A DNA stretch of 64,000 bases from Pseudomonas sp. S09G 359. Its GTDB lineage: Bacteria > Pseudomonadota > Gammaproteobacteria > Pseudomonadales > Pseudomonadaceae. Position numbers and translations under genes: made by a program. The notes below the pieces were generated by a model. That model saw only the letters and a list, made by a program, of their open reading frames with translations, had not been told where the DNA came from and did no database searches. This document shows positions 15,869 through 25,589 of the stretch, in pieces. The stretch's first letter is position 1; every line of letters begins with the position of its first letter. The stretch is from contig NZ_CP025263.1 of assembly GCF_002843605.1 (NCBI RefSeq), forward strand, positions 1,060,501 through 1,124,500, in the 5' to 3' direction.

Positions 15869-17743
15869 ATGACCTCAGTAAACCAGTTCTGGCGCCGGGC
15901 AAGACTGCCCCTGGCCGTCAGTCTCGCCTCTACGCTCGCCGGGCCCGCATTCGGCGTCAGTTTCAATATCGGTGAAATCGAAGGGAGTTTTGACTCGTCG
16001 CTTTCTGTGGGTGCCAGTTGGTCGACAGCTAAGCCCAACCAGGATCTGATTGGTGCCAACAACGGCGGCAACGGTTTGTCGCAGACCTCCGATGACGGCC
16101 ACTTGAATTTCAAACGCGGCGAAACGTTCTCGAAGATCTTCAAGGGCATTCATGACCTGGAACTGAAGTACGGCGATACCGGTGTGTTTGTGCGTGGCAA
16201 GTACTGGTATGACTTTGAACTCAAGGATGAAAGCCGCGAGTTCAAGGACATCAGCGACAGCAACCGCAAAGAGGGCGCCAAGTCCTCGGGCGGGCAGATT
16301 CTCGATGCGTTCGTGTACCACAACTACTCGATTGCCGACGCGCCAGGCTCCGTGCGGTTTGGTAAACAGGTAGTGAGCTGGGGTGAAAGTACCTTCATCG
16401 GCGGCGGTATCAACGCCATCAACCCCATCGACGTGTCTGCTTTCCGTCGTCCGGGTGCCGAAATCAAGGAAGGCTTGATTCCGGTCAACATGTTCTATGT
16501 GTCCCAATCGCTCACCGACAACCTGTCGGCAGAAGCGTTTTATCAGTTGGAATGGGATCAGACCGTTACCGATAACTGCGGCACGTTCTTCTCTCAGCCT
16601 GACGTCGTTTCAGATGGTTGCAGCAATAACCTGCGCGTGTTGAACAGCCGTCAATTCCTGCCCGGTGCAGGGGCCTTTCTGCCCGGCCTGGCGAACAATG
16701 GTGTAGACATCAATAACGAGGGTGTTCTCGTTCGCCGCGGTCCCGACCGTGATGCGCGTGACAGCGGCCAATTCGGTGCTGCACTGCGCTATAACTTCGA
16801 GCCGCTGGACACGGAGTTCGGGGCTTACTTCATGAACTACCACAGCCGTGCGCCAATCTTCAGTGCCCAAGGTGCACCGCAAGCCGCCTACACTGGAGCA
16901 ACGCCGGGAGTACCGGGTGCACTGCGCCCACTGGTGGTCGCGGGTAACTCCAATTACTTCATGGAATACCCTGAGGACATTCGTCTTTACGGCTTGAGCT
17001 TTTCCACTACCTTGCCTACCGGTACCGCGTGGAGTGGCGAGCTGAGTTACCGTCCTAACGCCCCCGTTCAACTGAGCACCACCGACATTTTGTTCGCTGG
17101 CGTGAAGCCGCTTGGTGGTCCCGTGCTGGGCAATGCGTCGTTGCTCACCGGGGCTCCAGGTCAGGACTTGCATGGCTACCGTCGTAAAGAAATCAGCCAG
17201 TTCCAAACCACCTTTACCCACTTCTTCGATCAAGTCATGGGCGCGAGCCGCTTGACCCTGGTGGGTGAAGTCGGCGTGACTCACGTAGGCGGCCTGGAAA
17301 GCAAATCGGACGTGCGCTACGGTCGTGACCCGGTCTTCGGCCCTGGATCGCTGCCGAACAACGCTTGTGCGAACTTGAACACATCAACTGCACAAGGTGC
17401 GGGTCTGTCGAACGCCAACGGCCTGAATACCAACTGCAACAATGACGGTTTCACCACAGCGACTTCCTGGGGCTATCGCGGTCGGGCCATTTGGGAATAC
17501 CCGGACGTCTTCGCCGGTGTGAACCTCAAGCCGAACGTGGCGTGGTCCCATGACGTCAAGGGTTACTCCCCAGGTCCAGGCGCCAACTTTGAAGAGGGCC
17601 GTAAGGCCGTCAGCCTTGGCCTGGATGCCGAATACCAGAACACCTACACCGCTAGCCTGAACTACACCAACTTCTTCGGTGGCGATTTCACTACGGTGAA
17701 TGACCGCGATTTTGTTGCGCTCAGCCTCGGCGTGAACTTCTAA
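15869..17743 (+). CDS. DUF1302 outer-membrane protein
   Basis: The 624-residue protein has a signal peptide (about 1-29, ending PAFG/V) and a mature sequence rich in alternating polar/aromatic strands with a C-terminal FVALSLGVNF. That ending, with a terminal phenylalanine, is typical of outer-membrane beta-barrels. The family (DUF1302) is regularly encoded beside DUF1329 and often near lipid-, terpene- or ester-degradation genes; a role in uptake or handling of hydrophobic substrates is suspected but unproven. Ribosome site GGAG is nine bases before the ATG. It is followed after 43 bases by the DUF1329 gene. Confidence 0.88.
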   Translation: MTSVNQFWRRARLPLAVSLASTLAGPAFGVSFNIGEIEGSFDSSLSVGASWSTAKPNQDLIGANNGGNGLSQTSDDGHLNFKRGETFSKIFKGIHDLELKYGDTGVFVRGKYWYDFELKDESREFKDISDSNRKEGAKSSGGQILDAFVYHNYSIADAPGSVRFGKQVVSWGESTFIGGGINAINPIDVSAFRRPGAEIKEGLIPVNMFYVSQSLTDNLSAEAFYQLEWDQTVTDNCGTFFSQPDVVSDGCSNNLRVLNSRQFLPGAGAFLPGLANNGVDINNEGVLVRRGPDRDARDSGQFGAALRYNFEPLDTEFGAYFMNYHSRAPIFSAQGAPQAAYTGATPGVPGALRPLVVAGNSNYFMEYPEDIRLYGLSFSTTLPTGTAWSGELSYRPNAPVQLSTTDILFAGVKPLGGPVLGNASLLTGAPGQDLHGYRRKEISQFQTTFTHFFDQVMGASRLTLVGEVGVTHVGGLESKSDVRYGRDPVFGPGSLPNNACANLNTSTAQGAGLSNANGLNTNCNNDGFTTATSWGYRGRAIWEYPDVFAGVNLKPNVAWSHDVKGYSPGPGANFEEGRKAVSLGLDAEYQNTYTASLNYTNFFGGDFTTVNDRDFVALSLGVNF

Positions 17744-17786
17744 GCACACTTTTTCAGCTGCATGTATTTTCAGGAAGAACCAGAAC

Positions 17787-19151
17787 ATGAAAATAACTAA
17801 AAGTCTGTTGCACGTAGGTGTGCTTGGGCTGTCGATCCTGGCGAGCAACGTCATGGCGGCAGTGTCGGCGGACGAAGCGTCCAAGCTGGGCACCACCCTG
17901 ACTCCGATGGGCGCTGAAATGGCCGGTAACGCTGCCGGCACTATCCCGAAATGGACGCCACTGCCCACCAATGCCGGCGCCGTGGATGCGCGTGGTTTCC
18001 TGGCCAACCCTTATGCCAGTGAACAACCGCAATTCACCATCACTGCGCAGAACGTCGAGCAGTACAAGGACAAGCTGGCGCCGGGACAATACGCGATGTT
18101 CAAGCGTTACCCGGAAACCTTCAAGATGCCGGTCTACCCGACCCATCGCGGCGCCACGGTGCCGGCTGATGTGTTCGCCGCCATCAAGAAGAACGCCACC
18201 ACGACCAACCTGGTGTCCGGCGGCAACGGCCTGGAAAACTTCGAAACCGCCGTGCCGTTCCCGATTCCGAAAACCGGCGTTGAAGTGATCTGGAACCACA
18301 TCACCCGTTATCGCGGCGGCAGCGTGACGCGCCTGGTCACCCAGGCTACGCCGCAAACCAACGGTTCCTACAGTCTGGTGTACTTCAAAGACCAGTTTGT
18401 GTTCCGCGACAAGATGAAGGACTTCGACCCGAAAAACCCGGGCAACGTGCTGTTCTACTTCAAGCAGCAAGTGACCGCGCCGGCACGTCTGGCCGGTGGT
18501 GTGCTGCTGGTGCACGAAACCCTGGACCAGGTGAAGGAGCCGCGCTCGGCGTGGGTCTACAACGCCGGCCAGCGCCGTGTGCGTCGTGCGCCGCAAGTGT
18601 CTTATGACGGTCCGGGTACCGCTGCCGACGGCCTGCGTACCTCCGACAACCTCGACATGTACAACGGTGCGCCGGACCGCTACGACTGGAAACTGGAAGG
18701 CAAGAAGGAAATCTACATCGCCTCCAACAGCTACAAGATCGACGATCCGAAGCTCAAGTACGCCGACATCATCAAGGCCGGCCACATCAACCAGGACCTG
18801 GCTCGCTATGAGCTGCGCCGCGTCTGGCACGTGGTCGCGACCCTGAAGGAAGGCCAGCGCCACATCTACGCCAAGCGTGACTTCTTCATCGACGAAGACA
18901 CCTGGCAAGCAGCGGTCATCGACCACTACGACGGTCGTGGCCAACTGTGGCGCGTCGCCGAAGCCCATGCCGAGAACTACTACGACAAGCAAGTGCCGTG
19001 GTACGCCCTGGAAACCCTTTACGACCTGCAGTCCGGCCGCTACCTGGCCCTGGGCATGAAGAACGAAGAGAAACAGGCCTATGACTTCGGCTTCACCGCC
19101 ACCACCAGCGACTTCACCCCAGCCGCGCTGCGCCAGGACGGTGTTCGCTAA
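17787..19151 (+). CDS. DUF1329 periplasmic/outer-membrane lipid-handling protein (LolB-like fold family)
   Basis: This 454-residue protein starts with a signal peptide (about 1-24, ending VMA/A). It contains the conserved GGNGLENFETAVPFPIPKTG and AWVYNAGQRRVRRAP segments of DUF1329. The family is related in fold to LolA/LolB lipoprotein carriers and is nearly always paired with DUF1302, as here, suggesting that the two form an envelope system for hydrophobic compounds. CAGGAAG precedes the ATG. A REPIN lies just after the stop, probably marking the end of the transcript. Confidence 0.88.
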   Translation: MKITKSLLHVGVLGLSILASNVMAAVSADEASKLGTTLTPMGAEMAGNAAGTIPKWTPLPTNAGAVDARGFLANPYASEQPQFTITAQNVEQYKDKLAPGQYAMFKRYPETFKMPVYPTHRGATVPADVFAAIKKNATTTNLVSGGNGLENFETAVPFPIPKTGVEVIWNHITRYRGGSVTRLVTQATPQTNGSYSLVYFKDQFVFRDKMKDFDPKNPGNVLFYFKQQVTAPARLAGGVLLVHETLDQVKEPRSAWVYNAGQRRVRRAPQVSYDGPGTAADGLRTSDNLDMYNGAPDRYDWKLEGKKEIYIASNSYKIDDPKLKYADIIKAGHINQDLARYELRRVWHVVATLKEGQRHIYAKRDFFIDEDTWQAAVIDHYDGRGQLWRVAEAHAENYYDKQVPWYALETLYDLQSGRYLALGMKNEEKQAYDFGFTATTSDFTPAALRQDGVR

Positions 19152-19167
19152 GCCATAGCGGTAGCCA

Positions 19168-19265
19168 AATGTGGGAGGGGGCTTACCCCCGATAGCGGTC
19201 TGACAGTCAAAAGATGCCTCGACTGATCCGCCGCCATCGGGAGTAAGCCCCCTTCCACATTTTTT
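19168..19265. repeat. REPIN, copy 2 (with paired substitutions)
   Basis: The inverted arms are the same family as at 2973, but both arms carry a matching change: GGCTTACCC on the left and GGGAGTAAGCC on the right. The long hairpin is therefore maintained. It lies between the DUF1329 gene and the MalT-like regulator gene. Confidence 0.9.
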
Positions 19266-19376
19266 GTCGCAGTTCTTTTTCAGGCAAATGTTGCAAAGAT
19301 CTACAATTTCGCCGCTTTTACCGCTAGTCTGCGGACATCTGCAATGCCGACAACAGCCTTCTACAAGAGCCCGGCG

Positions 19377-22106
19377 ATGACTGATCTGTCCCGAATTCAA
19401 GGGCCTGCCAGCGCGGTAATTCCGTCCCTGGAAGGTCGCTTCTACAGGCCACCGCTGCCTGACGGCTATGTGCTGCGACCGCGCCTGTGCGAACGGCTGG
19501 CTGCCGGGCTGGAAGGGCGGCTGTTACTGGTCAGCGCACCGGCGGGGTTCGGCAAGAGTTCGTTGGCGGTGGAGTTCTGCCAAAGCCTGCCGGCCCACTG
19601 GCAAAGCCTGTGGCTGGGGCTGAGCCCGCGCGACAATGACCCGGGGCGTTTTCTTGAGCGTCTGCTCGAAGGCCTGCAGCAATACTTCCCGCAACTCGGC
19701 AGCCAGTCCCTGGGCCTGCTGAAAATGCGTCAGCGTCACCAACCCTTCGCCTTCGAAGAGTGGCTCGATGGGTTGCTCGATGAGCTGACCGTGCACCTGT
19801 CCACCCGTGCACCGCTGTTACTGGTGCTGGATGATTACCATCTGGCCCAGGGCCCGGTGCTGGATCGCTGCCTGCAATTTTTCCTCAACCACTTGCCCGA
19901 TGGGCTGGTGGTGCTGGTGACCAGCCGACAGCGCCCGGATTGGCACCTGGCGCGGTTGCGTCTGTCACGGCATTTGCTGGAGTTGCATGAGCAAGACCTA
20001 CGCCTGACCCATGCCGAATCCCTTGCCGTGCTCGACCGTCACAGCAACTCCCTGCGTGGCGAGGCGCTCGACAACCTGATCCGTCGCAGCGAAGGCTGGG
20101 TGGCCGGCCTGCGTTTCTGGTTGCTGGCCGCTTCCGAAGCCGGCAGCGAAGGTGCCTTGCCGCAAAGCCTGCACGGTGGCGAAGGGTTGATCCGTGATTA
20201 CCTGCTCGAAGAGGTGATCGACTGCTTGCCGGCCGAAGTGCAGGCGTTCCTGTTCGACACCGCGCCCCAGGAGCGCTTTTGCAGCGAGCTGTGCGACGCC
20301 GTGCGCGAAGCCCACGACAGTGCTGAAATCCTGCGTTACCTGCAATCCCACCAGGTGTTCCTGGTGCCGTTGGACGAGCAGGGTCATTGGTTCCGCTACC
20401 ACCATTTGTTCTCCGACCTGCTGCGCAGCCGGCGCGCCAGCAGCAATGTGTTGCCGGCGGCCAGCCTGCACCTGCGCGCGTGTCGCTGGTTCAACGCCCA
20501 GGGTTTGATCGATGAAGCGGTGGAGCAGGCGTTGCGCGCCGGCCACCTGGATGTGGCCGCCAACCTAGTGCAGAACCTGTCCGAAGAACAACTGCTGGCC
20601 GAGCAGAATGTGGGCATGTTGCTGCGCTGGAAAATGGACCTGCCCGACAGCCTGCTGATCAGCACGCCGCGCTTGATCGTGCTGTACAGCTGGGCCTTGG
20701 GCCTGGCCTGCCAGTTGGATGCGGCGGAGGAGTTGTCCAGTTACCTCAGCCGCTTCCTGCCGGCGCCGTCGGCCACTGCGCAAAAATCGATGTTGGCTCA
20801 ATGGCTGGCGCTGAGCGGGATCATCGCGCGCGGGCGTGGTGACCGCGAGCTGACCCAGCGCTATTGCAGCGAAGCCCTGGAAAGCCTGCCGCAACGGCGT
20901 TACGGGCAACGCTTGATGTGCCTGTCGGCGCTGTCCAATTTGGCCATCGTCGATGCCGACTTGTGGCGCGCGCGTGGCTTGAACCGCGAATCCCTTGAGC
21001 TGGCGCAGCGCGTCGGCAATCCGTTGTTCGAGGCCCTGGCCCATTACGACCGCGCGCGGGTATTGCAGGCGCGTGGCGAAATCCTGCGGTCCCTGGATGA
21101 AGTCCGCCAAGGCCTGCAACGCCTGCAGGGCCTGGCGCCCCAGCGACTGTACGCCGTGCGTGCGCGGTTATCGCTGTACGAAGGTTACTTGCTGCTGGTG
21201 CGTTTCCAGCCCGAAGCCGGCCTTGCCCGTTTGCGTGCCGGCCTTGCCGAAGCCCGCGCGTGCCGCGATATCAGTGTGTTGATCGGGCACTGCGTGATCG
21301 CCAGCTTCGAAGGGCGGCGCGGTGACTTTCCCAACGCCTTCGCCGAACTCGCCGAAGCCGAACGCCTGATGCACATCTGGGATGTGCCGCCGATCTACTA
21401 CCTGGCGATGATCACCCTGATCAAATGCGAACTGTGGTTGGCCCAGGGCCGCACCGACCTGGCCGACGCCTGGCTAACCCGCCTGGGGCAGACCTACAAC
21501 GGCGAGCACGCCGCCGCGGCGCCGGAGTTTCATCCACACCTGCCGCAACATATCGGGCTGCAACAGGCGGCACTGGATGCGATTCGCCATCAACCCGATG
21601 CCGCGCAGCAACGCCTGACAGAGCTGGCACAACAGGCCCACAACAGTGGGCGTCAGATGATTGCCCTGATGGCCCTGACCCAACAGGCGCAGTTGTTATT
21701 GGAAAGCGGCCATGAAGCCAAGGCGCGGCCGGTGTTGGCCCAGGCCCTGGAGGCGGGCGCAGGTGGCGCGCTGCAACCTTTTGAGCGGCTATTGGACAAG
21801 CACCCGGACTGGATGCGCGAGCAACTTGGCAAAGACCCCCATGGGCTGCTTAACCAGAGCCTGCTGACGTTTCTGCCCGCCGTCGCCGTTGTCGAACCTT
21901 CACCTAACCATGAAACCCTGAGCGCCCGGGAGCTGGCAGTGCTGCAGTTGATCGCGCAAGGCTGCTCGAACCAGGAAATCAGCAACCGGCTGTTCATCTC
22001 CCTCCACACGGTGAAGACGCACGCGAGCCATATCAACAGCAAACTCGGCGTAGAGCGGCGTACCCAGGCCGTGGCGCGCGCGCAGGAATTGAAGTTGATC
22101 GGCTAG
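19377..22106 (+). CDS. MalT-like LuxR-family transcriptional regulator (large ATP-binding)
   Basis: The roughly 909-residue protein has a Walker A motif (APAGFGKSS, about residues 54-62) and a long middle part with TPR-like helical repeats. A C-terminal LuxR helix-turn-helix (LSARELAVLQLIAQG, then SNQEISNRLFISLHTVKTHA) occupies the last 65 residues. This is the MalT/STAND layout, in which ligand and ATP binding trigger oligomerisation. Its place directly after the ligase-DUF1302-DUF1329 genes suggests that it controls them. Two starts are possible: 19344 and 19377. I prefer 19377 (MTDLSRIQG) because of AAGAG upstream and resemblance to homologue starts, but this is not certain. Confidence 0.88.
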   Translation: MTDLSRIQGPASAVIPSLEGRFYRPPLPDGYVLRPRLCERLAAGLEGRLLLVSAPAGFGKSSLAVEFCQSLPAHWQSLWLGLSPRDNDPGRFLERLLEGLQQYFPQLGSQSLGLLKMRQRHQPFAFEEWLDGLLDELTVHLSTRAPLLLVLDDYHLAQGPVLDRCLQFFLNHLPDGLVVLVTSRQRPDWHLARLRLSRHLLELHEQDLRLTHAESLAVLDRHSNSLRGEALDNLIRRSEGWVAGLRFWLLAASEAGSEGALPQSLHGGEGLIRDYLLEEVIDCLPAEVQAFLFDTAPQERFCSELCDAVREAHDSAEILRYLQSHQVFLVPLDEQGHWFRYHHLFSDLLRSRRASSNVLPAASLHLRACRWFNAQGLIDEAVEQALRAGHLDVAANLVQNLSEEQLLAEQNVGMLLRWKMDLPDSLLISTPRLIVLYSWALGLACQLDAAEELSSYLSRFLPAPSATAQKSMLAQWLALSGIIARGRGDRELTQRYCSEALESLPQRRYGQRLMCLSALSNLAIVDADLWRARGLNRESLELAQRVGNPLFEALAHYDRARVLQARGEILRSLDEVRQGLQRLQGLAPQRLYAVRARLSLYEGYLLLVRFQPEAGLARLRAGLAEARACRDISVLIGHCVIASFEGRRGDFPNAFAELAEAERLMHIWDVPPIYYLAMITLIKCELWLAQGRTDLADAWLTRLGQTYNGEHAAAAPEFHPHLPQHIGLQQAALDAIRHQPDAAQQRLTELAQQAHNSGRQMIALMALTQQAQLLLESGHEAKARPVLAQALEAGAGGALQPFERLLDKHPDWMREQLGKDPHGLLNQSLLTFLPAVAVVEPSPNHETLSARELAVLQLIAQGCSNQEISNRLFISLHTVKTHASHINSKLGVERRTQAVARAQELKLIG

Positions 22107-22118
22107 CACTGACTCCCC

Positions 22119-22192
22119 GTGGCGAGCAAGCTTGTTGTGGCGAGCGAGCTTGCTCGCGTGGGGCTGCGAAGCAGCCCCAATCTGTTTTAATA
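22119..22192. repeat. Second-type REP repeats plus terminator-like hairpin
   Basis: Tandem GTGGCGAGCAAGCTTG and GTGGCGAGCGAGCTTGCTCG units form a different REP family from those elsewhere in the window. They run into a perfect hairpin GGGGCTGC-GAA-GCAGCCCC (22161-22179) followed by AATCTGTTTT, which could end transcription of the regulator gene. Confidence 0.75.
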
Positions 22193-22226
22193 GCGCAACT
22201 TTCTGATCTGCACCCGAGGCACCCCC

Positions 22227-22871
22227 ATGACCACCGCCCCGCCGACGCTCATCCGCGAAACCTTCCCCGTCGGCCCCTTGCAGTGCAACTGCACCATCAT
22301 CGGCGACCCCATCACCAAAAAGGCCATCGTCGTCGACCCAGGCGGCAACCATGAACTGATCCTGGCGCGCCTGGAAGCACTCGGCCTGAAAGTGGTGAGC
22401 ATCATCCATACCCACGCTCACCTCGACCATTTCCTGGCGTCCGGCCAGTTGAAAGAAAAAACCGGCGCCACCTTGCACCTGCACAAAGAGGATCAATTCC
22501 TCTGGGACAACCTGGAGATGCAATGCCAGATGTTTCGTGTGCCCTACACGCCGGTGCCAGCGCCGGATCGTTGGCTGGAAGACGATGAGGAGCTGGCCTG
22601 CGGCTGCGGCGTGGCCCTGCACACGCCAGGACATACGCCGGGCTCGATGAGTTTCTGGTTCGCCGACGCCAAGCTGCTGATTGCCGGTGACACACTGTTT
22701 CGGCGCGGCGTAGGGCGTACGGATTTGTGGGGCGGCGACCAGGCGACCATTGTGCGTTCGATCAAGCAGCGGCTGTACACCCTGGACGAAGGTGCGACGG
22801 TGGTGACCGGTCACGGCCCGGATACGCGTCTAGGGGATGAAATGCGCGAGAACCCGTTTGTTCGCGCATGA
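22227..22871 (+). CDS. MBL-fold metallo-hydrolase (glyoxalase II-like)
   Basis: This 214-residue protein has the metal-binding motif HTHAHLDH (61-68), a second ligand in HTPGHTPGS, an aspartate in AGDTLF, and a last histidine in TGHGPDT. That is a complete two-metal metallo-beta-lactamase fold site of the short, glyoxalase II-like group (YcbL type). These enzymes hydrolyse thioesters such as S-lactoylglutathione or related small substrates. The start at 22227 lies 15 bases after a GAGG sequence; no shorter start keeps the conserved N-terminal strand. It appears to be a single-gene unit. Confidence 0.9.
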   Translation: MTTAPPTLIRETFPVGPLQCNCTIIGDPITKKAIVVDPGGNHELILARLEALGLKVVSIIHTHAHLDHFLASGQLKEKTGATLHLHKEDQFLWDNLEMQCQMFRVPYTPVPAPDRWLEDDEELACGCGVALHTPGHTPGSMSFWFADAKLLIAGDTLFRRGVGRTDLWGGDQATIVRSIKQRLYTLDEGATVVTGHGPDTRLGDEMRENPFVRA

Positions 22872-23109
22872 CGGTGCGGGGGAATAAGACGACTGGGCAG
22901 CTGTTCTACAGGAGACGTGTTGTAGCAAAAACACAGGCTGCATTCAGGATCTGTCTGCTACGGTTTCTGTAGCGGCGATGCTGCTAAAGGTTTTGTTACA
23001 GCTCAGGGCGCGGCCACGGAATTTTTACCGTTTGTCGCGTTCCAAACCCGGCACAGATCCATTGCCAATGTCCTTTGCACCACAGAATGCAAAAGTAGGA
23101 GCTTCCTTC

Positions 23110-23883
23110 ATGTTCACTTCCCGTCGTCTGCTTGTTGTTGCTACGGTCGTAGCCCTGTTGTCTGGCTGCGCTTCACCTAATCCTTACAGCGGCGGCGGCC
23201 AGGGGCAGGCGAGTAATGAGTCCGGCGGCATGAGCAAGACCGCCAAGTACGGCGGCCTGGGTGCCCTGGCGGGTGCGTTGGCGGGTGCCGCCATCGACCA
23301 CAACAACCGTGGCAAGGGCGCGTTGATCGGTGCCGTGGTTGCCGGTGCAGGCGCAGCGGGTTATGGCTACTACGCCGACCAGCAGGAAAAGAAACTGCGC
23401 GAAAGCATGGCCAATACCGGCGTTGAAGTTCAGCGTCAGGGCGACCAGATCAAGCTGATCATGCCGGGCAACATCACCTTCGCGACCAACTCTGATGCAA
23501 TCTCCAGCAGCTTCTACACGCCGCTGAACAACCTGGCCAACTCCCTCAAGCAGTTCAGCCAGAACACCATCCAGATCGTTGGCTACACCGACAGCACCGG
23601 CAGCCGCCAGCTGAACATGGACCTGTCCCAACGTCGCGCGCAGAGCGTGGCCAACTACCTGACCTCCCAGGGCGTCAGCGCTGCCAACCTCAGCGCTCGC
23701 GGTGCCGGCCCGGATAACCCGATTGCCAGCAACGCCGACGTCAATGGCCGTGCCCAGAACCGCCGTGTTGAAGTCAACCTTGGCCCGATCCCTGGCCAGC
23801 AGTATGGCCAGCCAAGCGCCCAGCAACAGGCGCCACAACAGAACAACCAGTTCCAGGGCAACCCGTACTCGCAGTACCAGTAA
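23110..23883 (+). CDS. OmpA-family lipoprotein with glycine zipper (YiaD-like)
   Basis: The 257-residue protein has a lipobox LLSGC (Cys20) and a glycine-zipper segment (about residues 43-91, GGLGALAGALAGAAIDHNN and on). The C-terminal OmpA peptidoglycan-binding domain contains VGYTDSTGSRQLN and LSQRRAQSVANYL, with the conserved Asp and Arg that contact diaminopimelate. The tail is Gln-rich. It probably tethers the outer membrane to peptidoglycan, as YiaD and Pal do. AGGAG is ten bases before the ATG at 23110; the open frame upstream has no signal sequence. It ends at a bidirectional terminator. Confidence 0.92.
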   Translation: MFTSRRLLVVATVVALLSGCASPNPYSGGGQGQASNESGGMSKTAKYGGLGALAGALAGAAIDHNNRGKGALIGAVVAGAGAAGYGYYADQQEKKLRESMANTGVEVQRQGDQIKLIMPGNITFATNSDAISSSFYTPLNNLANSLKQFSQNTIQIVGYTDSTGSRQLNMDLSQRRAQSVANYLTSQGVSAANLSARGAGPDNPIASNADVNGRAQNRRVEVNLGPIPGQQYGQPSAQQQAPQQNNQFQGNPYSQYQ

Positions 23884-23895
23884 CTGCTCGTCACT

Positions 23896-23935
23896 AAAAA
23901 GGGCGCCGTGCAGTCAATGCACGGCGCCCTTTTTT
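23896..23935 (+). terminator. Rho-independent terminator, bidirectional
   Basis: A 13-bp stem (GGGCGCCGTGCA with its complement) flanked by A and T runs separates the convergent OmpA-lipoprotein and chemoreceptor genes and can serve both. Confidence 0.92.
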
Positions 23936-23948
23936 GTGGCCCGAGGTT

Positions 23949-25589
23949 TTACAGGCGGAAGCGGCTCACCAAGGTGTTGAACGAGGTCGCCAGGTTCGAC
24001 AGTTCCTGAGTCGATGCATTGGTTTGATGCGCACCGGCTGCCGTCTGCGTCGACAGGTCCTGGATGTTGACCAGATTGCGGTCGACCTCGCGCGCCACAT
24101 GGGCCTGTTCTTCGGACGCGGTGGCGATCACCAGGTTGCGCTCGTTGATCTGGGAAATGCCCTCAGCAATCAGTTCCAGCGCTTCACCCGTGGCCTGGGC
24201 GAGGGCTTGAGTGTCGTTGACCAGCGCCTGGCTTTTGCTCATCGCGCCCACGGCCTGGTCGGCGCTGGCTTGCACGCTATTGATCATGCCTTCGATTTCC
24301 CCGGTCGACGCCTGGGTGCGGGCGGCGAGGGCGCGCACTTCGTCGGCGACCACGGCAAAGCCACGGCCCTGCTCACCGGCCCTGGCGGCCTCGATGGCGG
24401 CATTAAGGGCCAGCAAGTTGGTCTGCTCGGCGATGCCACGGATCACGTCGAGTACTTTGCCGATGTCGCGCACCTGGCCGGCCAGGTCCTTGACCCTGCT
24501 GGTCGATGAGTCGATTTCAGTGGTGGCCAGGTTGATTGCCGTGACCGCCTTGCGCGCCTGGTCGCGGCCATTGGTGGCCTGCTCGCTGGTGGTATGGGAC
24601 GCCTCGGAGGTGGACACCGCATTGCGCGCCACTTCTTCAACCGCCGAGGTCATCTCGGTAACGGCCGTTGCCGCCTGCTGAATCTCATCGTTCTGGCGCA
24701 CCAGGCCGCGGCTGCCGTTATCGGTGACGGCCGTCAGCTCTTCTGCTGCGGAAGCGAGTTGATCCGAGGCACTGGCAATCTGCTGGATCGTTTGTTTCAA
24801 GCTCGACTGCATATCGCTCAGGGCGCTCAGCAGTTGGCCGGTTTCGTCACGGCCGGTGCTGACGATGCTCTGGGTCAGGTCGCCATCGGCGATGCGACGT
24901 GCGCTGTTCATGGCGGTGGCAATCGGGCGACTGATCAGGCGGCTGACAAATAGGCCGAGCAGAATCGCCGCAATAAATGCCAGCACGATGCCTGAGTACA
25001 GGGTGTTCTTGGCAGACGCCTCCTGTGCCGTGGCGTCCCTCGCGCCTTCGGCCACCTGGCGGTCATTGGAGTCGACCATGATCGTCAGCTCGTCCATCAC
25101 CGTGCGGTAGCTTTTTTGCAGGTCACCGAATAACAGCGCGCGGGCTTTTTCCAGGTCATGGGCCTGCAGCAGGGTTACGTACTGCTGGAGCATGGCCTGA
25201 TACACCGGCCAGTCGCGATCCATCTTGTCGCCCGCCGCGCGCTCGTCGTCGGCCAGCGGTGTCTGGCGGTAGAGCGCAAATGCCTGCTCACTGGCCAGGC
25301 GGTTGGCATTCATCGAGGCGATGAACTCGTCCTTGACGCTTTGCGGTGCGTCACTGGCATAAGCGGTGTACAGCCGATAGAGGTCGCGGCTCTGGCCAAC
25401 CGCTTTGGTTTTGGTCTGGGCGGTGTTCGAGACAGACACCAGGTTGTTGGTGAACACCAGCCTCAGGCTTTCCGACAGTGCAGATACCCCCCGGCTGCCG
25501 AGCACACCCACGCCCAAGGTGATCAGGGCGCACAGTGAGAAGGATGTGATCAGTTTGGTCGAGAGTTTTGCGTCGTTAAGCCAGCTCAT
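23949..25589 (-). CDS. Methyl-accepting chemotaxis protein (4-helix-bundle type)
   Basis: This 546-residue receptor has a first membrane helix (about 11-32), a periplasmic helical sensor of about 160 residues (four-helix-bundle type), a second helix (197-219) and a HAMP domain. A signalling coiled coil follows, with the invariant hairpin tip ([20 protein letters not shown] and then [16 protein letters not shown]). It therefore couples a periplasmic ligand to CheA/CheW. The ligand is unknown. The start at 25589 ([10 protein letters not shown]) is preceded by AGGA eight bases away; the frame is open to 25682, but that extension has no ribosome site. No CheBR-tethering pentapeptide is present. 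Confidence 0.93.
   Translation of the reverse strand: MSWLNDAKLSTKLITSFSLCALITLGVGVLGSRGVSALSESLRLVFTNNLVSVSNTAQTKTKAVGQSRDLYRLYTAYASDAPQSVKDEFIASMNANRLASEQAFALYRQTPLADDERAAGDKMDRDWPVYQAMLQQYVTLLQAHDLEKARALLFGDLQKSYRTVMDELTIMVDSNDRQVAEGARDATAQEASAKNTLYSGIVLAFIAAILLGLFVSRLISRPIATAMNSARRIADGDLTQSIVSTGRDETGQLLSALSDMQSSLKQTIQQIASASDQLASAAEELTAVTDNGSRGLVRQNDEIQQAATAVTEMTSAVEEVARNAVSTSEASHTTSEQATNGRDQARKAVTAINLATTEIDSSTSRVKDLAGQVRDIGKVLDVIRGIAEQTNLLALNAAIEAARAGEQGRGFAVVADEVRALAARTQASTGEIEGMINSVQASADQAVGAMSKSQALVNDTQALAQATGEALELIAEGISQINERNLVIATASEEQAHVAREVDRNLVNIQDLSTQTAAGAHQTNASTQELSNLATSFNTLVSRFRL

Noticed and set aside
17754..19400. 548-residue minus-strand open frame antisense to the DUF1329 gene
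   Set aside because: DUF1329 with signal peptide and ribosome site is on the other strand; the shadow has no protein-like features.
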